From Lysobacter arenosi (GTDB lineage: Bacteria; Pseudomonadota; Gammaproteobacteria; Xanthomonadales; Xanthomonadaceae), in NCBI RefSeq assembly GCF_016613475.2, contig NZ_CP071517.1:1984001-2048000 (forward strand): a stretch of DNA of 64,000 nt, in the 5' to 3' direction. Both the position numbers and the translations under genes were made by a program. The notes beneath the pieces were generated by a model that was given only the letters and a program-made list of their open reading frames with translations, was not told where the DNA came from and searched no databases. Below are positions 59,085-64,000 of the stretch, piece after piece. How positions within the stretch are numbered: position 1 is the first letter of the stretch; each line of letters begins with the position of its first letter.

Positions 59085-59633
59085 TTAATGCCGGAATACG
59101 TAGAGCACGTCCTCCTTCATGTTGCCCAGGACATCGGCGGTGAGCCCGGATGCGCGAACCACTTCCCTGCCTGCAAGTTCAATGCGGCTTTCGATAGATC
59201 CGCTATACATGTGAAGCAAGAGGCCCAGATGCGACGTTCTTCCGGAGCCGAGGACCGCACCGATGAAGTCCAGCCAGGAAGCGACTTCCTTCAGATTGGT
59301 CGATGCTGAAGATGCGGCTGCCGTGAGAAAGTCGTCCTGCTTCTGCGCAATGGACCGGGCGACCTTTGCCTTGCTCCAGCCCCTCTTTAGCAGACGCTGC
59401 TCCAGCACCAGCCAATCCGGAGCGCCTGTGGAACCTTGGGCAAGTGCGCCCAGCGGAGTCCCGCAGTCGCAGTGTCCGACCGTGGTGATGAAGTACTGCT
59501 CATCTGGCTCGATCTGAGCCTCGATGCTCGGATTTGACAGTCGTCGAAACTGCCTCCCATGTTTGCGGGCAATCCCATCAAGGTGGTCGTGATCGGCATG
59601 CTTGGGTAGCACTGCGGTTACGTAGTGACACAT
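59085..59633 (-). CDS. Hypothetical protein with a GHCDCGTPLG motif
   Basis: This 182-residue cytoplasmic protein starts MCHYVTAVLPKHADHDHLDG. Its conserved-looking core is YFITTVGHCDCGTPLGALA, where the two Cys and one His could bind metal. The C-terminal half is helical. I do not recognise the family. It is the last of three minus-strand small genes, with base composition noticeably less GC-rich than the core genes. Confidence 0.6.
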   Translation of the reverse strand: MCHYVTAVLPKHADHDHLDGIARKHGRQFRRLSNPSIEAQIEPDEQYFITTVGHCDCGTPLGALAQGSTGAPDWLVLEQRLLKRGWSKAKVARSIAQKQDDFLTAAASSASTNLKEVASWLDFIGAVLGSGRTSHLGLLLHMYSGSIESRIELAGREVVRASGLTADVLGNMKEDVLYVFRH

Positions 59634-59664
59634 GGCTTAACCGTCAAATAGTGCGTCGTCGATA

Positions 59665-60084
59665 TCAGTCCCACCAGCATCCTACTGGCTCGACGCCGGC
59701 CGGGGCGGCGTACGGCTCATAGGGCTGGTCCAGGAAGCCGCTCCACGTTTCATCTGGCTTGAGATCAGATGGGAACCAGGTTGCCACCTCCTCTGGGGAA
59801 GCGGAAGTCATGATGTACACCGTGTCCGAGAACGGCCATTCTGGAACGTCAAACGCCGTAATCTGCACGCGAATATCCTTCACGTCCTGGCGTTGTGCAA
59901 TGGATCGGAACACGGCGTAGAACTGTTCGGGTGTCGGCGACGAGTGCAGGTTGCAACCGATGCTGCCGACCTCAGAGTTGCCGACAAAGAACTCGTCGAT
60001 GGTAACGAGCGGCCTGGGTGTCTCCGGATCGTCCGGATGGCCAAGGCGGTTGACTCTTTCAGTGATCCGATCGAGAGGTGTCAT
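59665..60084 (-). CDS. Hypothetical small acidic protein
   Basis: This 139-residue protein (MTPLDRITERVNRLGHPDDP) ends in GCWWD and has no recognised domain. GGAG lies just before the ATG at 60084; the longer frame to 60138 is not favoured. Acidic composition, size and position between orphan small genes are reminiscent of immunity proteins, but there is no motif to prove it. Confidence 0.5.
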   Translation of the reverse strand: MTPLDRITERVNRLGHPDDPETPRPLVTIDEFFVGNSEVGSIGCNLHSSPTPEQFYAVFRSIAQRQDVKDIRVQITAFDVPEWPFSDTVYIMTSASPEEVATWFPSDLKPDETWSGFLDQPYEPYAAPAGVEPVGCWWD

Positions 60085-60241
60085 GCAAGCTCCAACTCCT
60101 GAATCAAGCCAAGAATGAATGGTTGGGGACGTTAGCACCGGTGCGGACGCCTAGGTAGCCCCGATGACCGCTACCGTCCACAACCGGAAATTCGCCAACA
60201 GTCTCATTGAGCCGACGGAGAGGCGTCAATCGCATAGACCA

Positions 60242-60607
60242 TCAGGAGTCTGCAGGCGTCCAGCCAGAAACTTCCACAAAGCGCTCGGAGGCCAGCGGCT
60301 TTTCAAACGAGCTTCCGACTGGCGCATCCAGGAAAGGGATGATGCTAGGGTCGTAGTTCGCGATCGTATTCACTCTGTAGATGGCGAAGTTGTCGGCATT
60401 GCTGGCGTACTCGTCATCCTCGAAGCCCGACATGAAACGCCAACCGCTGTCACACCAGCCGCTGTCGGTATCCTGGTCAGGATGCTCTCGGTACATGAAT
60501 CTCACGGGATAGCCGTCGACTGTGATCTTGTCCGAGGCGTAGCAGCCGCCGTACCCATCAACCAGGCGCTTGATGTCCCCTGCGGGGAGCTTGAAGGTCT
60601 TAGTCAT
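60242..60607 (-). CDS. Imm33/DUF2185 immunity-like protein
   Basis: This 121-residue protein has the DUF2185 pattern: ASDKITVDGYPVRFMYREHP, then SGWRFMSGFEDDEY and NTIANYDPSIIPFLDAPVGS. The family has been classed as Imm33, an immunity protein for polymorphic toxins. No toxin gene is next to it, so it is an orphan or a general protective gene. The ATG at 60607 is used; a TTG at 60616 begins the open frame. Confidence 0.78.
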   Translation of the reverse strand: MTKTFKLPAGDIKRLVDGYGGCYASDKITVDGYPVRFMYREHPDQDTDSGWCDSGWRFMSGFEDDEYASNADNFAIYRVNTIANYDPSIIPFLDAPVGSSFEKPLASERFVEVSGWTPADS

Positions 60608-60702
60608 GGAGACCAACTAACCAAAGGATCCGCCGCTGCGCAAGGGGGCCGAATTCCGCTTTAGGCCTAGCATCGGACCTGGCCTCTGCCGTGCCCCAAT
60701 GG

Positions 60703-60722
60703 CCGCTACCGGCCAGAAGCGG
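60703..60722. repeat. Short hairpin repeat copy (degenerate)
   Basis: CCGCT and AGCGG flank ACCGGCCAGA, matching the stem-loop core of the repeat family in this locus with a shorter stem. A second degenerate copy is near 60126-60175, where GACGTTAGCACCGG is kept. Confidence 0.5.
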
Positions 60723-60795
60723 TGATTGGCCTTGACGCATTTTTCACGCCAGCGGCTTACCGTCGGGGCTCCATCTCTATTGAGCCGGGCGACCA

Positions 60796-61041
60796 ATGAA
60801 GACGTCTCTGATTGCGTTGGCGATACTCATGGCGGTCTCAACGGGTGCCTGCAATCGTCAGCCGAGCGACATGGATCGCGCATCCGACAAGGAGGCCGAT
60901 GCCACGCCGGCGGCACCTGCGACGACCTCCGAGGCTCGTCCCGATTCCACCCCGAAGGCTCCGGCTGATGGAGCGGATGCGCTTCTCACCACGCCGGCGA
61001 CGCCTGAAGTGGTGGCAAAAGGCATGGAGACCGACGGATAA
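60796..61041 (+). CDS. N-terminal lipoprotein fragment of a DUF1254 protein (in-frame stop)
   Basis: The 81-residue frame has a lipoprotein signal (LIALAILMAVSTGAC) and an Asp/Ala/Thr-rich linker ending ATPEVVAKGMETDG before TAA at 61039-61041. The next frame, in the same phase, opens with QLAVSAYIWGYPLVRMERV, the normal start of a DUF1254 domain. One sense codon in place of TAA would give a single 507-residue lipoprotein. Confidence 0.7.
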   Translation: MKTSLIALAILMAVSTGACNRQPSDMDRASDKEADATPAAPATTSEARPDSTPKAPADGADALLTTPATPEVVAKGMETDG

Positions 61042-61050
61042 CAGCTTGCC

Positions 61051-62319
61051 GTGTCGGCCTACATCTGGGGATACCCGCTGGTGCGCATGGAGCGCGTTGC
61101 CCGTGACTACACGACGGTCCCGAGTCCGAAGCCGGACACCAGCTATCGGGCGCCACTCAATCAGATCGGTTGGGCCACGTCGCTCGCCACGCCTGATGCG
61201 CACGACATGCCGACGTCCAACAACGACACGTTTTACATGAGTGCCGTGGTCAAGCTGGACGAACCCTACATCTTGACGGTCCCCGATACGAACGATCGCT
61301 ACTACGTGGTGAACGTCTTCGACATGTACCAGGAGCTCGAGCACTACATCGGCCGGCGGACCACCGGCACCCAGGCGGGTCGCTATGCCATCGTTCCGCC
61401 CGGTTGGAAGGGGGAGCTTCCGGCCGGCGTGAAACGGCTGGATGTGAGCACCGACAAGATCTGGCTGTGGGGACGCCTGCGCATCGCCCAGGGTGAGGCG
61501 GTGGAACCGGTACTGGCGTTGCAGAAGCAGTTCGAGCTGGTTCCACTGTCTGCCTTCGGCAAGAGCGGCGCTGCGATCAAGTCCGCCGCGCCTCTCAAAC
61601 CACTGCCGTCCGTGCAGGGCGATGAGTTCGGCTTCTTCACGGAACTGGGCGCAGCGGTGCAGGACAACCCGATCCGGGAGACGGACAAGGCATTGTTCGG
61701 CCAGTTCGCGCGCATCGGCCTGACGGAAAAGGGCTTCGACCCGTCCAAGTTGAATCCGCAGGTTCGTGCTGGCATGGCGCGCGGTCTTGCCGACGCACCT
61801 GCCGTGGCAGTGGCGTCGTTGGCCAGTACGGCTTCCAAACGAAATGGCTGGGACTGGGTGACCGGGCTGGACAGCTTTGGCTACAACTATTCCTTGCGCG
61901 CCGTCGTGGCGGGCCCCTACCTGGGTGGCAACGGCGAACACGAGGCGATGTACCCGATTCGCTACACCGACGCGAAGGGTGAAGTACTCAACGGCAAGCA
62001 TCGTTACTCCATTCACTTCGACTCGGCCCCGCCGGTGGGCGCCTTCTGGTCGGTGACGATGTACAACGCTGGCGACAAGATGCTCGTTGCCAACGAGATC
62101 AACCGCTACAAAGTAGGAACCGATACCCAGGGGCTGTACAAGGCAGCCGATGGTTCGTTCACCATTCCGATCCAGCACCAGAAGCCATCCGGAGCCGATG
62201 CCGCCAATTGGCTACCGGCGCCCGAGGGTGACTTCTATGTGATCCTGCGCATGTACCAGCCCAGCGACGCGGTGTTGTCGGATCAATGGAAACTTCCGCA
62301 GTTGAACCGTGTTGATTGA
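61051..62319 (+). CDS. DUF1254/DUF1214 domain protein, probably cut off from its signal peptide
   Basis: The frame starts at GTG 61051 and encodes 422 residues. DUF1254 (SAYIWGYPLVRMERVA, NNDTFYMSAVVKLDEPYIL) is followed by a linker and DUF1214 (YSIHFDSAPPVGAFWSVTMY, ending QWKLPQLNRVD). Such proteins are exported and their role is unknown. The native N-terminus is separated from this domain by the in-frame TAA ten bases before the GTG. Unless translation restarts or reads through, the product would be cytoplasmic and the gene is a nonsense pseudogene. The domain itself is intact. Confidence 0.75.
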   Translation: MSAYIWGYPLVRMERVARDYTTVPSPKPDTSYRAPLNQIGWATSLATPDAHDMPTSNNDTFYMSAVVKLDEPYILTVPDTNDRYYVVNVFDMYQELEHYIGRRTTGTQAGRYAIVPPGWKGELPAGVKRLDVSTDKIWLWGRLRIAQGEAVEPVLALQKQFELVPLSAFGKSGAAIKSAAPLKPLPSVQGDEFGFFTELGAAVQDNPIRETDKALFGQFARIGLTEKGFDPSKLNPQVRAGMARGLADAPAVAVASLASTASKRNGWDWVTGLDSFGYNYSLRAVVAGPYLGGNGEHEAMYPIRYTDAKGEVLNGKHRYSIHFDSAPPVGAFWSVTMYNAGDKMLVANEINRYKVGTDTQGLYKAADGSFTIPIQHQKPSGADAANWLPAPEGDFYVILRMYQPSDAVLSDQWKLPQLNRVD

Positions 62320-62393
62320 CGGTCGGCGCCGTCAGGCACGGCGCCTGGGTGAAATCGTCTTCGTTGGGCGGACAGACTTCGAGTTGGCATGAC

Positions 62394-62428
62394 TGTCCGC
62401 TTTGGGTCGAATGCGGGCGTTAACACCG
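62394..62428. repeat. Hairpin repeat copy 1
   Basis: TGTCCGCTTTGGGTCGAATG is followed by CGGGCGTTAACACCG, an imperfect copy of the family core GTCCGCTT...AAGCGGAC...GTTAACACCGG. Confidence 0.55.
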
Positions 62429-62453
62429 CCCTCAGCGGTGGATCTAGCTGAGC

Positions 62454-62477
62454 GTCCGCTTGCGGCCAGAAGCGGAC
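62454..62477. repeat. Hairpin repeat copy 2
   Basis: GTCCGCT and AGCGGAC form a perfect seven-base-pair stem around TGCGGCCAGA. Confidence 0.65.
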
Positions 62478-62508
62478 ACGCCAAGGAATCACAGGACGAG
62501 CAGCAACG

Positions 62509-62955
62509 TCACGGCGAATCCATCTCCCCGGTTTGGCGGCGTTTCCAACTGCCTTCCTCGCGGGACAGTTCGCGCACTGCATTCCGAATGTCTTGCTCGG
62601 TTATGCCTTTGACGCGAATCGAGCAGGACTTAATCCGGTGGTATCCGTCCAAGAAGATCATCCCGCTATCACCCGGAAAGATTCCCGACCCACAGTCCGC
62701 CCCGCGCACCTCACCGCCCTTGAAGTCCCCTTTGAAGGCTTCGTTGACGACGAACGTTGGGTGGTCCCGTGTCTCGTTCGAATCTGGCATCGGCGGAGCG
62801 ACGGAGGTCACGGTGCCATAGAAGACGTACGTAGAACCCTGGTACTTGCCGCGCGTCCATTCCAGTGGTCCCGAGGTAACAGCATTGCATGTGCAGTCCT
62901 GGGCAACGGATTGCCATGGGAGCGAAAGCAGTAAGCCCGCGATGAGCAATCTCAT
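62509..62955 (-). CDS. Secreted Cys-rich protein of unknown function
   Basis: This protein of about 148 residues has a signal peptide (LLIAGLLLSLPWQSVAQ) and a mature N-terminus CTCNAVTSG. A Cys-x-Cys N-terminus followed by a beta-rich YVFYGTVTSV segment resembles NTR/TIMP-like secreted proteins in arrangement, but I cannot show homology. A further pair of Cys is at RGADCG and SCSIRV. The ATG at 62955 starts directly with the signal; longer starts run into the repeat and are spurious. Confidence 0.6.
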   Translation of the reverse strand: MRLLIAGLLLSLPWQSVAQDCTCNAVTSGPLEWTRGKYQGSTYVFYGTVTSVAPPMPDSNETRDHPTFVVNEAFKGDFKGGEVRGADCGSGIFPGDSGMIFLDGYHRIKSCSIRVKGITEQDIRNAVRELSREEGSWKRRQTGEMDSP

Positions 62956-62990
62956 GCCACCCGTAACCATTGTTGTTGAACGCATTCCGC

Positions 62991-63022
62991 TAACGTCCGC
63001 TTCGGGTCGGAAGCGGACGTTA
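62991..63022. repeat. Hairpin repeat copy 3 (best copy)
   Basis: TAACGTCCGCTT and AAGCGGACGTTA form a perfect twelve-base-pair stem with an eight-base loop, followed by ACACCGG. This is the clearest member of the family. Confidence 0.75.
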
Positions 63023-63053
63023 ACACCGGTCCCGGCACCCGGGTAACCCCGGT

Positions 63054-63077
63054 GTCCGCTTTCGGCCACAAGCGGAC
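63054..63077. repeat. Hairpin repeat copy 4
   Basis: GTCCGCTT and AAGCGGAC form an eight-base-pair stem with loop TCGGCCAC, 31 bases after copy 3. Confidence 0.7.
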
Positions 63078-63094
63078 GTTCGCCCGCGCGACGA

Positions 63095-63508
63095 TCATAG
63101 ATCCAGCAGGAACTGACTAATTTCGCGGCGCAGATCCAGGTCGTCCAGCTCTCGGGCGGCCGCATCCGCACGCCACGCGTATGCGCTCGCTGTGTCGGCC
63201 TCCTTGAGTTCGGCATGTCTGCGCGCTAATGCCAAGCAAATCGACGCTTTGTAGTCGGCGGCCGCCAGGTTCTCGGCCAACTCAAGAGCCCGAGCGTAAT
63301 GAACCAATGCCTTGCGATCATCCGCCGTGAAATCCCCAAGCGTTTCCCAAAGGAATGGATGGTCACGACCCTCTGCGGCTACTGCATCGCTGTAAGTGAC
63401 CAGGGCGTCGTAGAGCTTCCATACGTCGCGCATGTCGCCGGCCAACTGGGCGTTGACCAGCTCAGTCGTCAGATCGAGTACATGCTCGTGGATATCGGTT
63501 GGAATCAC
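63095..63508 (-). CDS. Hypothetical helical protein
   Basis: This protein of about 137 residues, mostly helical (HYARALELAENLAAADYKAS and ALARRHAELKEADTAS), looks TPR-like. The start is uncertain: a GTG at 63508 is the best choice, since everything upstream is repeat sequence. No family recognised. It lies just before tRNA-Lys. Confidence 0.55.
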   Translation of the reverse strand: MIPTDIHEHVLDLTTELVNAQLAGDMRDVWKLYDALVTYSDAVAAEGRDHPFLWETLGDFTADDRKALVHYARALELAENLAAADYKASICLALARRHAELKEADTASAYAWRADAAARELDDLDLRREISQFLLDL

Positions 63509-63538
63509 TGCCAGACCCGTGGCGGCAAAGCGCGAGTT

Positions 63539-63570
63539 TAACGTCCGATTTGGGTCGAAAGCGGACGTTA
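63539..63570. repeat. Hairpin repeat copy 5
   Basis: TAACGTCCG and CGGACGTTA flank ATTTGGGTCGAAAG, making a nine-base-pair stem. The copy sits between the preceding gene's start and tRNA-Lys. Confidence 0.7.
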
Positions 63571-63712
63571 GCACCAGCTCATCAGTACCGCTCGACCCCA
63601 CGACTGCTATCTGCCGCAGGCGGTCATTGTTCAGACGGATCACACAGCAGCCACTCCTCGCGAAACGCGGAGGCAAGCGCGGCACACAGGAGGTCTAAGG
63701 CGTTGATGCGAT

Positions 63713-63788
63713 TGGTGGGCCGTGATGGATTCGAACCATCGACCAGCGGATTAAAAGTCCGATGCTCTACCGACTGAGCTAACGGCCC
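63713..63788 (-). tRNA. tRNA-Lys (anticodon TTT)
   Basis: The 76-base gene on the minus strand includes an encoded CCA. The acceptor stem GGGCCGT pairs with ACGGCCC; the D-arm contains GTTAGCTCAGTCGGTAGAGC; the anticodon loop is ACTTTTAAT with TTT; and the T-arm is GGTTCGAATCC. It is 114 bases beyond queC, as is common in this family of bacteria. Confidence 0.97.
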
Positions 63789-63902
63789 ACTTGGAACTTG
63801 CTGCGCTCGCGGTGGTTGCGGGCGGCGCGCCCGGCCTTGCGCCGGGGCGAGCATTCTAGCGCACGGCGCCGCTGCGATGCAGTCCGCGGCGGCGTCCGTC
63901 GT

Positions 63903-64000
63903 TCAGACGTAACGTGTCGGGTCGGCCACGCCGGCCGCGATGAAGCCTTCCGCACGCAGGCGGCACGCGTCGCAATGGCCGCAGGCGCGGCCCTGATCAT
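63903..64000 (-). CDS. queC: 7-cyano-7-deazaguanine synthase QueC (C-terminal end only)
   Basis: The 32 visible residues ([20 protein letters not shown] and then [11 protein letters not shown]) match the end of QueC, including the zinc-binding CGHCDAC. QueC makes preQ0 for queuosine. The gene runs off the right edge, so only the 3' end is present. Confidence 0.9.
   Translation of the reverse strand, partial: DQGRACGHCDACRLRAEGFIAAGVADPTRYV

Noticed and set aside
62956..63216. N-terminal extension of the Cys-rich secreted protein
   Set aside because: The extension is translated hairpin repeat sequence and would bury the signal peptide.
63713..63788. Attachment site of an integrated element at tRNA-Lys
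   Set aside because: No second copy of the tRNA 3' end and no integrase gene are present in this window.
63779..64000. Open frame at the right edge on the minus strand
   Set aside because: It is in a different frame from the QueC C-terminus with its CxxCxxC zinc motif, and crosses into tRNA-Lys.

Overview
The window is GC-rich chromosomal DNA from a gammaproteobacterium of the Xanthomonadaceae/Lysobacteraceae (Lysobacter, Luteimonas or a close relative). Evidence for this is the gene order pilG-pilH-pilI-pilJ-chpA-chpB-chpC next to gshB-tonB, queC beside tRNA-Lys, the protein families present, and the very high GC third positions. Species cannot be fixed from the sequence alone.

Layout. (1) 0-3.3 kb: bioA and rsmE overlap on the plus strand; a nagX-type acyltransferase on the minus strand is translationally coupled to the end of the pil-chp operon. 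(2) 3.2-15.3 kb: a complete minus-strand Pil-Chp chemosensory operon controlling type IV pili, with a recognisable sigma70-type promoter before pilG. It has no CheR-type methyltransferase (pilK), and its CheB-like protein has lost all three catalytic positions, so methylation-based adaptation looks absent. (3) 15.6-30.6 kb: housekeeping genes: gshB, a TonB3-like gene, tsaB, a YoaA/DinG helicase, PBP1b with an LpoP-like activator lipoprotein, a GT2-GT4 fusion glycosyltransferase, a TPR membrane protein, relA and two tandem paralogous secreted proteins. (4) 30.6-40.4 kb: hrpA, dps, recQ, a GFA-family zinc protein, aqpZ, a small membrane protein and an MFS transporter, with clear hairpin terminators at two ends. 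(5) 40.5-58.2 kb: an accessory, surface-oriented region with a very large classical autotransporter (signal-peptide frame broken by one base), a TetR gene (broken in a poly-C run) whose 14-bp operator recurs in front of a DUF2798-alpha/beta hydrolase fusion, a LysR-SDR-DUF1330 cluster, a secreted subtilase, a trimeric autotransporter adhesin and a tail-to-tail histidine kinase/response regulator pair. (6) 58-63.7 kb: small secreted, membrane and hypothetical proteins, an Imm33/DUF2185 orphan immunity-type gene, a DUF1254/DUF1214 gene split by an in-frame stop, and several copies of a hairpin repeat, ending at tRNA-Lys. Composition is visibly less GC-rich here, so this may be a variable locus anchored at the tRNA. 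(7) The right edge holds the C-terminus of queC.

Working together: PilJ would signal through PilI/ChpC and the multi-HPt kinase ChpA to PilG and PilH to control pilus extension and retraction. TonB (TonB3-like) beside gshB fits the twitching-associated locus known in Pseudomonas. mrcB and the LpoP-like gene form a cell-wall synthase/activator pair. The TetR, autotransporter and hydrolase genes look like an independently regulated module. I did not find a CRISPR array, prophage, insertion sequence or rRNA operon. The most unusual items are the loss of the methylation arm in the Pil-Chp system, the duplicated TetR operator with a broken regulator, the 11-bp-spaced repeats before the kinase gene, and the hairpin-repeat/orphan-immunity locus next to tRNA-Lys.
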